Source of the DNA: Stackebrandtia nassauensis DSM 44728
GTDB lineage: Bacteria > Actinomycetota > Actinomycetes > Mycobacteriales > Micromonosporaceae
Assembly (NCBI RefSeq): GCF_000024545.1
Contig: NC_013947.1
Span: 2,976,001 to 3,040,000, forward strand
Direction of reading: 5' to 3'
DNA: 64,000 nt
The translations under genes and the position numbers were made by a program. The notes under the pieces are model-generated. The model did not search any database. It was given only the letters and a program-made list of their open reading frames with translations, and was not told the DNA's origin. This document shows, piece by piece, positions 36,016-44,865 of this stretch. The first letter of the stretch is position 1. The number at the start of each line of letters is the position of its first letter.

Positions 36016-39000
36016 GTGCACGACGACCGCAAGCTCATTGAAGACCGCCTCGAACGCGTCCTGCGCGAACGGATCCGCCCCGCCGTGTACGGCGAGTCCA
36101 CCCCGTTCACCGTGGCCGTGTGGCACGCTCCCGGCGAACCGGTGCCGCCCGCCGAGGGCATCGCCGCGTCCTACGAGCCCTGTCAGCTCGGCGACGAGTG
36201 GGGGCCGCCGTGGGGGACCAGCTGGTTTCGCATGTCCGGCCAGGTCCCGGCCGCGTGGGCCGGGCAGGTCGTGGAGGCCCGGATCGACCTGGGGTTCAGC
36301 AACTACGGCTGGGGCCCGGGTTTTTCCGCCGAGGGTCTGATCTACCGCCCCGACGGCACCGCGATCAAGGGTCTGCACCCCGACAACCAGTGGATGCGCG
36401 TCAGTGACAAGGCCGAGGGCGGGGAAGAGGTGCTGTTCCACGTCGAGGCCGCCGCCAACCCCCGTATTCAGGGACCGGTGACGGACCTGGGTGACAAGGC
36501 CACCGCGCCCGACAAGTGCCTGTACCAGCTGGACCGCGCCGAGCTGGCCGTGTTCAACCCCGAGGTGTACGAACTGGTCCACGACTTCGAGGTGCTGGAC
36601 GAGCTGATGCGGCAGCTGCCGCTGGACCAGCCGCGCCGCTGGGAGATCCTGCGGGTCGTCGGCAAGGCCCTGGACGCGGTCGATCTGCGCGACGTGCCCG
36701 GCACCGCCGCCGCGGCCCGGACCGTGCTGGCCCCGGCGCTGGCAGCGCCCGCGACAGCCTCGGCGCACCGGCTGTCGGCCATCGGCCACGCCCACATCGA
36801 CTCGGCCTGGCTGTGGCCGCTGCGCGAGACCGTCCGCAAGGTCGCCCGCACCGCGTCCAACACCGTCGACCTCATGGACGACCACCCCGAGTACGTCTTC
36901 GCGATGTCGCAGGCTCAGCAGTTGGCCTGGATCAAGGAGTATCGGCCCGAGGTGTACGAGCGGGTCAAGGAGAAGGTCGCGTCGGGACAGTTCGTCCCGG
37001 TGGGCGGCATGTGGGTCGAGTCCGACACCAACATGCCCGGCGGCGAGGCCATGGCCCGCCAGTTCGTCCACGGTAAACGGTTCTACCTGGACGAGTTCGG
37101 GCTGGAGACCGAGGAGGTGTGGCTGCCGGACTCCTTCGGCTACACCGCCGCGCTGCCGCAGCTGGTGAAGCTGTCGGGCTCGAAGTGGTTCCTGACCCAG
37201 AAGATCTCGTGGTCGCAGTCCAACAAGTTCCCGCACCACACCTTCTGGTGGGAGGGGCTGGACGGTTCCCGCGTGTTCACGCACTTCCCGCCCATCGACA
37301 CCTACAACGTCACCTTCTCCGGCGAGCAGATGGCCCACGCGGTGACCAACTTCCGCGACAAGGGGCCCGCCAGCCGGTCGCTGGCGCCGTTCGGACACGG
37401 CGACGGCGGTGGCGGCGCCACCCGCGAGATGCTGGCCCGCGCCAAACGCCTGTCCAACCTGGAGGGTTCGGCGCGCGTCGACATCGAGAAGCCGTCGGTG
37501 TTCTTCGAGAAGGCCCACGCCGACTACCCCGACGCACCCGTGTGGGTGGGGGAGCTGTACCTGGAGCTGCACCGCGGCACCTACACCTCGCAGGCCAAGA
37601 CCAAACAGGGCAACCGGCGCAGCGAGCACCTGCTGCGCGAGGCCGAACTGTGGGCCGCCACCGCGGCGGTGCGCGGGGACTTCGCCTACCCGCACGCGGA
37701 GCTGGACCGGTTGTGGAAGATCGTGCTGCTGCACCAGTTCCACGACATCCTGCCCGGCTCGTCCATCGCCTGGGTCCACCGGCAGGCCGCCGAGACCTAC
37801 GCGAGCGTCGCCGCCGAACTGGAGTCCATCATCGACGCCGCGCAGCGGTCGCTGGCCGGTGCCGGCGACCACCGGGTCGTGTTCAACGCCGCCCCGCACG
37901 CGCGCGGCGGGGTCGCGGCCGGTGGCGCGGGCACGGTGTCGTCCGGAGAACCGGTCGTGGTCACCGGCTCGGCCGACGACGGCTGGAGTGTCGACAATGG
38001 ACTGATCCGGGTCGGCGTCGACGGCCGGGGTCTGGTCACCTCGGTGGTCGACCTCGCCGAACAGCGCGAGGCGCTGCCGCCCGGCGAGGTGGCGAACCTG
38101 CTCCAGATCCACCCCGACCTGCCCAACCACTGGGACGCCTGGGACGTGGACTCGTTCTACCGCAACACGGTCACGAACCTCACCGAGGCCGACTCGGTCG
38201 AGATCGCCTACGCGGGCCTGACCAAGGTGACCTTCGAGGTGCGTCGCTCCTTCGGCGCCTCGAGTGTCACGCAGTCGATCACGGTCAACGCCGGTTCGGC
38301 GACCGTCGACTTCGACACCGAAGTGGACTGGCACGAGTCGGAGACCTTCCTCAAGGCGGCGTTCCCGATCGACGTGCGTGCCGAGACCTCGGCCGCCGAG
38401 ACCCAGTTCGGTCACGTCCGGCGAGCCACCCACACCAACACCAGCTGGGAGAACGCCAAGTTCGAGATCTGCGCCCACCGGTTCCTGCACGTGGCCGAGC
38501 CGGGCTGGGGTGCCGCGGTCGTCAACGACTCGACCTACGGTCACGACGTGACCCGGGCGGTCCGTGCCGACGGCGGCACCACCACGACGGTGCGGCTGTC
38601 GCTGCTGCGGGCGCCCCGGTTCCCCGACCCGGACACCGACCAGGGCGTGCACCGGCTGCGTTACGGCTTCGCGCCCGGCGCCGACATCGCCGACGCGGTC
38701 CGCGAGGGCTACCGCATCAACCTGCCCGAACGCGCCGTCACCGGCGGCGGGCCGGTCGAGCCGCTGGTGAGCGTCGACAACGACAAGGTCGTCGTCGAGG
38801 CGGTCAAACTCGCCGACGACGACTCCGGTGACATCGTGGTGCGGCTGTACGAGGCGTGCGGCGGCCGCGCGAACGCGCGGCTGACGGCCTCGGTGCCGCT
38901 GGCCTCGGCCGTGGAGACGGACCTGCTGGAGCGGGCACTGCCCGAGGGCGAGCGGACCGTCGAGGCCGACGGCGTCGCGGTGTCGTTGCGTCCGTTCCAG

Positions 39001-39033
39001 ATCGTGACGCTGCGGCTGGCCCGACAGTCCTGA
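36016..39033 (+). CDS. Alpha-mannosidase, glycoside hydrolase family 38
   Basis: The 1005-residue cytoplasmic enzyme (no signal peptide, GTG start) hydrolyses alpha-mannosidic linkages. The zinc-binding AIGHAHIDSAWLWP segment gives His260 and Asp262, and VWLPDSFGYTAALPQ gives the likely nucleophile Asp372. APFGHGDGGGGATREM and LHQFHDILPGSSI are further GH38 blocks. The C-terminal half is the beta-sandwich typical of the family. AAGGG lies 13 bases upstream of the GTG, a weak site. It is divergent from the APH-like kinase and could serve intracellular breakdown of mannosides or mannose-rich glycoconjugates. Confidence 0.94.
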   Translation: MHDDRKLIEDRLERVLRERIRPAVYGESTPFTVAVWHAPGEPVPPAEGIAASYEPCQLGDEWGPPWGTSWFRMSGQVPAAWAGQVVEARIDLGFSNYGWGPGFSAEGLIYRPDGTAIKGLHPDNQWMRVSDKAEGGEEVLFHVEAAANPRIQGPVTDLGDKATAPDKCLYQLDRAELAVFNPEVYELVHDFEVLDELMRQLPLDQPRRWEILRVVGKALDAVDLRDVPGTAAAARTVLAPALAAPATASAHRLSAIGHAHIDSAWLWPLRETVRKVARTASNTVDLMDDHPEYVFAMSQAQQLAWIKEYRPEVYERVKEKVASGQFVPVGGMWVESDTNMPGGEAMARQFVHGKRFYLDEFGLETEEVWLPDSFGYTAALPQLVKLSGSKWFLTQKISWSQSNKFPHHTFWWEGLDGSRVFTHFPPIDTYNVTFSGEQMAHAVTNFRDKGPASRSLAPFGHGDGGGGATREMLARAKRLSNLEGSARVDIEKPSVFFEKAHADYPDAPVWVGELYLELHRGTYTSQAKTKQGNRRSEHLLREAELWAATAAVRGDFAYPHAELDRLWKIVLLHQFHDILPGSSIAWVHRQAAETYASVAAELESIIDAAQRSLAGAGDHRVVFNAAPHARGGVAAGGAGTVSSGEPVVVTGSADDGWSVDNGLIRVGVDGRGLVTSVVDLAEQREALPPGEVANLLQIHPDLPNHWDAWDVDSFYRNTVTNLTEADSVEIAYAGLTKVTFEVRRSFGASSVTQSITVNAGSATVDFDTEVDWHESETFLKAAFPIDVRAETSAAETQFGHVRRATHTNTSWENAKFEICAHRFLHVAEPGWGAAVVNDSTYGHDVTRAVRADGGTTTTVRLSLLRAPRFPDPDTDQGVHRLRYGFAPGADIADAVREGYRINLPERAVTGGGPVEPLVSVDNDKVVVEAVKLADDDSGDIVVRLYEACGGRANARLTASVPLASAVETDLLERALPEGERTVEADGVAVSLRPFQIVTLRLARQS

Positions 39034-39129
39034 GTAGCGAGTGGGCGGCGCGGCGAGGCACTGCCGCGCCGCCCACACGTTTCCACGGGACGACGATGCC
39101 GACGGACGGCGCCGAGGTACGTTGCGTCC

Positions 39130-39681
39130 ATGGCAGAGACCCACCACTACGACGTCACCGTCGAATGGACCGGAAACCTCGGCACCGGCACCAGCGACTA
39201 CCGGGCCTTCAGTCGCGACCACGAGCTGCTGGGCTCGGGCAAGGCCCCGATCGCCGCGTCCTCCGACCCGGCCTTCCGTGGCGACGCGTCGCGCTGGAAC
39301 CCCGAAGAACTGCTGGTCGCCTCGGTCGCGCAGTGCCACATGCTGTGGTACCTGCACCTGTGCGCGACCAACGGCGTCACCGTCGTCGAGTACGAGGACC
39401 GGGCGGCCGGTGTGATGACCATGGACGCCAGCGGCGGCGGTGGCCAGATCACGGAGATCACGCTGCGCCCACAGGTCACCGTCACCGACGCGTCGATGCT
39501 GCCGCTGGCGCGGGAACTGCACGGCGAGGTGCACAAGGTCTGCTTCATCGCCAGGTCGGTCAACTTCCCGATCCGCCACGAACCGGACATACAGAACGTG
39601 AAATTAGCAGAAGTTGGCACATATATGGGATACCGGTTATCCGCGCGCGCGAATAACTTGGGCGCATGGCCGAAGTACTAG
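39130..39681 (+). CDS. OsmC-family peroxide-reducing or redox protein with C-terminal extension
   Basis: The 183-residue protein has the OsmC fold: WNPEELLVASVAQCHMLWYLHL supplies the first cysteine and VHKVCFIARSVNFP the second. It is expected to reduce organic hydroperoxides or act in redox homeostasis. The usual family end lies near RHEPDI; here the frame continues for ~29 residues through an AT-rich segment into the next gene, overlapping it by 16 bases. That tail looks non-homologous and probably reflects a lost stop codon. Confidence 0.88.
   Translation: MAETHHYDVTVEWTGNLGTGTSDYRAFSRDHELLGSGKAPIAASSDPAFRGDASRWNPEELLVASVAQCHMLWYLHLCATNGVTVVEYEDRAAGVMTMDASGGGGQITEITLRPQVTVTDASMLPLARELHGEVHKVCFIARSVNFPIRHEPDIQNVKLAEVGTYMGYRLSARANNLGAWPKY
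39612..39645 (+). promoter_or_regulatory. Candidate promoter of the EspC-like/RTX-protease locus
   Basis: The segment is conspicuously AT-rich compared with both neighbours. A TTGGCA hexamer (39614-39619) is followed 17 bases later by TTATCC (39637-39642), with TATATGGGATACC between. It lies inside the extended OsmC frame and 24 bases before the next ATG. Confidence 0.35.
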
Positions 39682-39992
39682 CGAAGCCCGTGAAGCTTGC
39701 CCAGCTGTCCCAGGACCTGACCACGATTTCCGGTGAAGTCCGGAAAGGTCTGTCCAGTACCCGGGAGTCCGGGTTGATCGACTCGTCCGCCTATGGCAAC
39801 AGCACCGGCGTGGAAGCCGTCGCCAACGCCTACAACTCGGTATTCGAAAAGGGTGGGACCGCCGTCGAGGACCTGACCGAGGTTCTCGAGGGAGACATCG
39901 ACCGAGTGTTGCGGATGGCGTTCTCGTACCAGGAGACCGACGAGAAGAACGCCGAGAAGATCCCCGAGTGCCGCCCCGGAAAGCCCTGCTAA
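39666..39992 (+). CDS. Small EspC-like (DUF2580/WXG100-type) type VII secretion protein
   Basis: The 108-residue helical protein has the layout of EspC/WXG100-like ESX substrates. Two predicted helices (about 8-32 and 46-95) are separated by a short turn (SGLIDSSAY). A C-terminal YxxxD export signal follows the second helix: Tyr88-Gln-Glu-Thr-Asp92 in AFSYQETDEKNAEK. No classical signal peptide is present. It lies 37 bp upstream of the RTX-metalloprotease gene and probably forms a heterodimer with that protein's WxG domain for export. The assignment comes from fold pattern and motif, not from strong sequence identity. No core ESX gene is in the window. Confidence 0.65.
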   Translation: MAEVLAKPVKLAQLSQDLTTISGEVRKGLSSTRESGLIDSSAYGNSTGVEAVANAYNSVFEKGGTAVEDLTEVLEGDIDRVLRMAFSYQETDEKNAEKIPECRPGKPC

Positions 39993-40029
39993 CGCCCGCT
40001 GAAGCGAAATCCCGAAGGACATAACTGAA

Positions 40030-42216
40030 ATGGTCGAGCCCGAAATCAATGTGGACCGTCGGTGGTGGCGGTTGGATGCTGACACTTCCAAGATCACTGC
40101 GGCGTCCACGGGGTGGAAGAACCTGGGCACCGCCGTGGACAAGGCCGGTGACGACGTGTTCAAGAAGGCCAAGGTCGTCTACGACGACGGCTGGGAAGGC
40201 AAGGGCCGCACCGCTTACGAGGGGCATCAGCAGAAGATCAGCAAGGCCTTGGTCGATCTGAAGAAGAAGGCCGACGCCGTGGACACCGCGTTGGACAACA
40301 TCGCCAACGCGATCACCGCCAAACAGGGGCAACTGACGACCGCCGAGGGCGCGATCACTGGCGCGGTGCCGTGTGTCGTCGGCGACGACAAGATCAACTT
40401 CAAACCCGCCAACCCCGAGCAGTCCAAAGCTGTCATCGAGGCGGTGCGGGCCGCCAAGGGGATCCGCGCCGACCTCGACAAGCAACTGGGCACCGAAGCG
40501 GGCAACCTCAAGACCGCGGCTTCCGATTTCGCGGACGTGACGATCAAGTGGGGTTCGGTGGCGGAAGGCTTTAAGGAGCCGTTCGATCTGCCGCCGGAGT
40601 CCACGAGGGTTCCGCGCACGATCACGCTGCCGGACGGCCGGGTCATCATGAACACGGGGACGGGCAATGATGACGTCAAGGTCACCACGGATGACAAGGG
40701 CAATGTCATCGTGGAGTCCAACGGCACCAAACACACCTATCCACCGGGCACCAACATCACCGTCCGGGGCGGCCAAGGCGACGACACCATCAAGGTGGAC
40801 GCCAAGGGCGTTCAGGTCACCAGCCTGGGTGGCGCGGGCAAGGACACCATCGACGCCGGCAACCCGCTGTTCCCGTTCGGTGGCGACAAGGACGGCAACA
40901 ACACGATCATCTCCGGCGACGGCGACGACACCGTGACGACCGCTGGTGGCGACAACCGCGTCTCCACCGGAGCCGGCAAGGACACCGTCATGACCGGCGA
41001 CGGCAACGACAACATCTCCACCTACAGTGGCGATGACTCGGTGCTCGACCTGGGCGGCAAGAACGACATCTCCACCGGCGCGGGTGCCGACACCGTCAGC
41101 GCCGGGGGCGACAACCACGTGTACTCCGGCGACGGTGCCGACAAGATCAACACCGGCGGCGGTCGCGACGTCATCGCCTCCGGCGAGGGCAACGACCGGG
41201 TGCAGGCCGGTAAGGGTGACGACCGGGTCTTCGCCGGAGAAGGCGCCGATTACGTCGACGGCCAGGACGGCAACGACCACCTGGAAGCCGGAGCCGGGGA
41301 GCGCAAGACCGACGGCCACGGCAACACCTACTACCAGGGCGACACCATGTACGGCGGCGACGGTGACGACACCCTGGCCGGTGGCGACGCCAACGACTAC
41401 CTGGATGGCGGCACCGGCAACGACAAGGTCACCGGTGGCGGTGGCAACGACGTGGTGTCCGGTGGCAAGGGCGACGACACGTTGGACGGTGGTGAGGGCA
41501 AGGACGTCATGTACTCCGGCTTCGGCAAGGACTCGGTGACCGGCGACGCCGACGACACCGCCTACGTCCAGGACGGCGAGGACAAGGTGGACGGTGTCGG
41601 TACCAAGCACCACGTGAAGCCGATCGACGCCGACCAGCTGGTGAAGGACGGCGTCATCAAGATCGAAGGCTCCGAGGAGTTCAAGGACCGGATGCTGGCC
41701 GACCTCAACACCTTCGGGTCGTCCCCGACGGGCGGGGAAATGCTCAACCTCTACAAAGACCACATGAGCGACACCTTCAACAACGACTCGTTCACGATCA
41801 AGGAACTCAAACTCGACCCCGACAACGAGGACCGGGACGAGGAGTGGGAGGTCGAGAACGGCTACGCCCGCAACAACGGCGTCGTCAGCGACGACATCGA
41901 GATCGAGATCAACCCGGCGTTCCACCTCGACGACGGACCCGGCGGCAACCCGGCCGTGGTCATGTACCACGAGATGGCGCATGGGGCCAGCCACCTGCTG
42001 GACGTCCACGATCACGACAAGATCGGCGGCAACGGGCCGGACAAGGACATCGCCAAGTCGGAGCGGCAGGCGGTGGGTCTGCCCACCGACGGGCGCGACT
42101 ACGACCCCAATAACCCGAGCGGCAACCTGGAGCAGAAGTACGCTTACACCGAAAACGGTCTGCGGGACGAAATGGGTCTCGATCCGCGTGAAACCTACGC
42201 CTCAGACAGGAAGTAA
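40030..42216 (+). CDS. Modular ESX-type effector: WxG helical domain, RTX-like repeats, M91-like zinc metalloprotease
   Basis: The 728-residue protein has no signal peptide. Residues 1-190 are helical with a WxG motif (Trp55-Glu-Gly57 in DDGWEGKGRTAY). Residues about 210-525 consist of RTX/hemolysin-type nonapeptides (GGxGxDxhx, such as GGQGDDTIK and GGKGDDTLDGG), predicted to fold as a calcium-binding beta-roll. The C-terminal ~190 residues contain MYHEMAHGASHLL, an HExxH zinc site (His647, Glu648, His651), then SERQAVGLP, resembling peptidase family M91 (NleD-like effectors). AAGGA precedes the ATG. Context with the EspC-like gene suggests type VII export; RTX proteins usually use type I. 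Likely a secreted toxin or protease. Confidence 0.82.
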   Translation: MVEPEINVDRRWWRLDADTSKITAASTGWKNLGTAVDKAGDDVFKKAKVVYDDGWEGKGRTAYEGHQQKISKALVDLKKKADAVDTALDNIANAITAKQGQLTTAEGAITGAVPCVVGDDKINFKPANPEQSKAVIEAVRAAKGIRADLDKQLGTEAGNLKTAASDFADVTIKWGSVAEGFKEPFDLPPESTRVPRTITLPDGRVIMNTGTGNDDVKVTTDDKGNVIVESNGTKHTYPPGTNITVRGGQGDDTIKVDAKGVQVTSLGGAGKDTIDAGNPLFPFGGDKDGNNTIISGDGDDTVTTAGGDNRVSTGAGKDTVMTGDGNDNISTYSGDDSVLDLGGKNDISTGAGADTVSAGGDNHVYSGDGADKINTGGGRDVIASGEGNDRVQAGKGDDRVFAGEGADYVDGQDGNDHLEAGAGERKTDGHGNTYYQGDTMYGGDGDDTLAGGDANDYLDGGTGNDKVTGGGGNDVVSGGKGDDTLDGGEGKDVMYSGFGKDSVTGDADDTAYVQDGEDKVDGVGTKHHVKPIDADQLVKDGVIKIEGSEEFKDRMLADLNTFGSSPTGGEMLNLYKDHMSDTFNNDSFTIKELKLDPDNEDRDEEWEVENGYARNNGVVSDDIEIEINPAFHLDDGPGGNPAVVMYHEMAHGASHLLDVHDHDKIGGNGPDKDIAKSERQAVGLPTDGRDYDPNNPSGNLEQKYAYTENGLRDEMGLDPRETYASDRK
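40650..41560 (+). repeat. RTX-type tandem nonapeptide-coding repeat tract
   Basis: Roughly thirty degenerate 27-bp units rich in GGC-GAC-GAC/AAC codons encode the GGxGxDxhx calcium-binding repeats. Interruptions occur at the NPLFPFGGDKDG and ERKTDGHGNTYYQ inserts. Repetition is at protein level; DNA copies differ, arguing against recent expansion. Confidence 0.8.
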
Positions 42217-42238
42217 CCGGACGGGGGAGTAAACCACG

Positions 42239-43213
42239 GTGACGAGTCCGATATGGAAACGTCCGGCGGGTCTGGCGTGGATCGCGTTCGGCTGCGTCCT
42301 GGCGGTCATCGCGCTGGACCGGCTGGCGGTGTTCATGGTGGACGCCTACGGCGCCGAGGTCGCGGTGCCCGGCGGGCCGTACCGCGGTGACGACCTCACC
42401 GACCGGTACGGCGACGAGGTCGACATGGTGCTCGGCCTCCTGGCGCTGGTGCTGCTCGCGTGGGCACTGTGGAGCGCTCGTCCGGCGAGCGGCCGGACCG
42501 GGTACCTGGTGACCTCCGGCGTGATCGCGGTGGTGACGGCGGCGGGCCTCGTCGGCGCGTATTTCCTCACACCGTTGAACTTCAGCCTCAGTCCGGGAGT
42601 GGAGGGCGACGACCTGACCTTCGGTCAGGCGCCCGGCCCGTACTGGTTCCAGGTGGCCCGGCCGGTGTTGCTGGGCGCGGCGGTGCTGGCGGTCCTGGGC
42701 GCGGCGTTTCGGGCCGCGACCGAGTCGCGACCGGCCGCCGCTCCACCGCCGACGGCCCCGATCGCCGCCACCGACTTCGTGGTCCCGGCGCCGCCGCCCG
42801 CTCCGGCCAGTGGCCGTCTGGTCCGCGTCGGCGGGTACGGCTCGATCGCGGTGGCGCTGTTCATGTTGGCGCTCAACCTGATCGTCGCCGCGGTCGCGGG
42901 CACGTCGCTGGCCGACCCGCTGTTGCCGTTGGCGGCGCTGGTTCCGCTGGCCGTCGTGGCCGTGGTGCTCGCCGCCCGTGTGACCACGGGGGCGAAACCG
43001 ATAGCCGTCGGCATCGGCGCGTTGACGCCGCTGTGGCTCGCGCTGTCGGTGTGGTTGATGTTCACCAACCCGCTGACGATCGAACCGTCCCCTGTGGATG
43101 ACGCCACTCGGGACAGTGTTGAGCCCCTCGCGGCCCCGGCCCTGATCCTCGGTGTGGCGCTGATGCTCGCCGCTCAGGTACTGAGCCTGATCGGGGTGGC
43201 GCGGCGCCGGTGA
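42239..43213 (+). CDS. Multi-pass membrane protein of unknown function
   Basis: The 324-residue protein starts at GTG after GGGGGAG, 22 bp after the metalloprotease gene, so the two are likely co-transcribed. It has three or four hydrophobic helices before residue ~160, a proline/alanine-rich linker (about 161-190, PAAAPPPTAPIAATDF), and about four to five more after it. An extracytoplasmic loop (~35-60) is acidic. I do not recognise a family. Its position suggests it could protect the producer from the exported protease or help export; this is inference only. Confidence 0.7.
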   Translation: MTSPIWKRPAGLAWIAFGCVLAVIALDRLAVFMVDAYGAEVAVPGGPYRGDDLTDRYGDEVDMVLGLLALVLLAWALWSARPASGRTGYLVTSGVIAVVTAAGLVGAYFLTPLNFSLSPGVEGDDLTFGQAPGPYWFQVARPVLLGAAVLAVLGAAFRAATESRPAAAPPPTAPIAATDFVVPAPPPAPASGRLVRVGGYGSIAVALFMLALNLIVAAVAGTSLADPLLPLAALVPLAVVAVVLAARVTTGAKPIAVGIGALTPLWLALSVWLMFTNPLTIEPSPVDDATRDSVEPLAAPALILGVALMLAAQVLSLIGVARRR

Positions 43214-43290
43214 GCGGCGTAGCGGAAAACACACGCCACCACCGTCGGTAGTCCACTATCGTCACGTGTCGTCCCCGAAAGGAGCCGATC

Positions 43291-43947
43291 GTGTCGCCAG
43301 ACCCGATGACCGTCCGCCCCACCCCGCACGAGCGGGTGGTGTTCCTCAAGCCGCTCATCAACTCGGAGAAGATCGTCGTGGGTGACTACACCTACTACGA
43401 CGATCCCGACGACCCGACGGCGTTCGAGGAGCGCAACGTCCTGTACGGATACGGGCCCGAGAAGCTCGTCATCGGCAAGTACTGCGCGCTGGCGACCGGC
43501 ACCCGGTTCATCATGGCCGGGGCCAACCACCCCACGGCGGGTGTGTCGACGTTCCCGTTCACGATCTTCGGCGGCGAATGGGCCGAGAAAACCCTCGACG
43601 TCCTGTCGGCGATCCCCAGCCGGGGCGACACCATAGTGGGCAACGACGTGTGGTTCGGCTACCAGTCGCTGGTCATGCCCGGCGTGCGCATCGGTGACGG
43701 GGCCATCATCGCCAGCGGCTCGGTCGTCACCGGCGATGTCGCGCCATACAGTGTCGTGGGCGGGAACCCGGCCAAGCAGATCCGGCGGCGGTTCAGCGAC
43801 ACCGAGGTCGAGCAGCTGCTGGACGCGGCCTGGTGGGACTGGCCGATGGAACTGGTCACCGAGCACGCCCGCACCATCATGGCCGGAAACCCCGCCGACA
43901 TCGCCCGCGTCGCCGCCGAACACCGGCGGCCCCAGGAGGACTCATGA
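43291..43947 (+). CDS. vat: Vat-family (CatB-like) O-acetyltransferase, probable streptogramin A acetyltransferase
   Basis: The 218-residue hexapeptide-repeat acetyltransferase (left-handed beta-helix) matches xenobiotic acetyltransferases. IGKYCALATGTRFIMAGANHPTAGVSTFPF places the catalytic His at 80, close to His82 of VatD. Hexapeptides IVGNDVWFGYQSLVMPGVRIGDGAIIASGSVVT follow, with VVGGNPAKQIRRRF and WWDWP at the C terminus. GGAG precedes the GTG. Its stop overlaps the Vgb start (ATGA). Vat enzymes acetylate group A streptogramins; chloramphenicol is a less likely substrate. Confidence 0.85.
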   Translation: MSPDPMTVRPTPHERVVFLKPLINSEKIVVGDYTYYDDPDDPTAFEERNVLYGYGPEKLVIGKYCALATGTRFIMAGANHPTAGVSTFPFTIFGGEWAEKTLDVLSAIPSRGDTIVGNDVWFGYQSLVMPGVRIGDGAIIASGSVVTGDVAPYSVVGGNPAKQIRRRFSDTEVEQLLDAAWWDWPMELVTEHARTIMAGNPADIARVAAEHRRPQEDS

Positions 43948-44819
43948 CCGCCACCATCACCGAACACGTCGTCACCGACGCCGCCGGTGGTCCGTACGCG
44001 CTGACCAGTGGACCCGACGGTGCCCTGTGGATCACGCTGGTGCACGGCGGCCGGATCGCCCGGTTCGTTCCCGGAACCGAAGCCACCGCCCACGAGCTCG
44101 CCCCCGGCAGCGGCCCGATGATCATCGCGCCTGGCCCCGACAACGCGCTGTGGTTCACGCAGAACCGCGCCCACTCCATCGGGCGGCTGACGACCGACGG
44201 CGACCTCACCGAGTACCCGCTGCCGACCCCCGACTGCGGCCCCTTCGGCATCGCCGCCGGGCCCGACGGCGCGCTGTGGTTCACCGAGATGACCGGCGAC
44301 CGCGTCGGCCGGATCTCCGTGGACGGCAAGGTCACCGAGTACCCGCTGCCGATGACCGGCGGGATGGCCTCGGCGATCACGGCGGGCCGCGACGACGGCA
44401 TGTGGTTCACACTCAACCAGGCCAACGCGATCGGCCGCGTCGGCATGGACGGCGACATCACCGTCCACGCACTGCCCACCGAGGCCGCTGGTCCGGTCGG
44501 CATCTGCGCCGGACCCGACGGCGCGCTGTGGTTCGTCGAGATCGGCGCCGGACAGATCGGCCGCATCACCGTCGACGGCACGATCACCGAATTCCCGCTG
44601 CCGGACCGCGCCGCCCGACCGCACGCCATCACCGCCCACGACGGCGCGCTGTGGTTCACCGAGTGGGGCGCCAACCGGGTCGGCACCATTGACCCGTCCG
44701 GGGCCGTGACGGTGCACGACCTGCCCACGCCCGGCAGCGAACCGCACGGCATCGCCACCGGCCCCGACGGCGCACTGTGGACCGCTTTGGAGACCGGAGC
44801 GCTGGCTCGGATCGGCTAA
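43944..44819 (+). CDS. vgb: Virginiamycin B lyase (streptogramin B lyase)
   Basis: The 291-residue seven-bladed beta-propeller has repeated GPDGALWFTE blades. The Vgb catalytic set is present at the expected spacing: His227 (RPHAIT), Glu266 and His268 (SEPHGI), corresponding to His228, Glu268 and His270 of the staphylococcal enzyme. It linearises group B streptogramins by elimination at the ester bond, without hydrolysis. Translation is coupled to vat (GGAGG within vat, ATGA overlap). Together they give resistance to both streptogramin components. Confidence 0.92.
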   Translation: MTATITEHVVTDAAGGPYALTSGPDGALWITLVHGGRIARFVPGTEATAHELAPGSGPMIIAPGPDNALWFTQNRAHSIGRLTTDGDLTEYPLPTPDCGPFGIAAGPDGALWFTEMTGDRVGRISVDGKVTEYPLPMTGGMASAITAGRDDGMWFTLNQANAIGRVGMDGDITVHALPTEAAGPVGICAGPDGALWFVEIGAGQIGRITVDGTITEFPLPDRAARPHAITAHDGALWFTEWGANRVGTIDPSGAVTVHDLPTPGSEPHGIATGPDGALWTALETGALARIG

Positions 44820-44832
44820 TGTGAATGTGGGC

Positions 44833-44865
44833 TGCCTCATACCCCGCTGCCCGGCGGGCGAGGCA
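44833..44865 (+). promoter_or_regulatory. Two-step stem-loop between vgb and the BASS transporter
   Basis: TGCCTC (44833-44838) pairs with GAGGCA (44860-44865) around an inner CCCGC/GCGGG stem with a 6-base loop. No T-run follows. It may be a weak terminator of the vat-vgb unit or a leader structure of the next gene. Confidence 0.45.

Noticed and set aside
35788-39579. 1263-codon open frame antisense to the alpha-mannosidase gene
   Set aside because: The plus-strand GH38 protein has intact catalytic motifs throughout. The antisense frame has no domain and is a by-product of codon bias.
39637-42015. 792-codon antisense frame opposite the RTX repeat gene, resembling a valine-rich repeat protein
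   Set aside because: The apparent repeats are the reverse complement of GGC-GAC-rich RTX codons.
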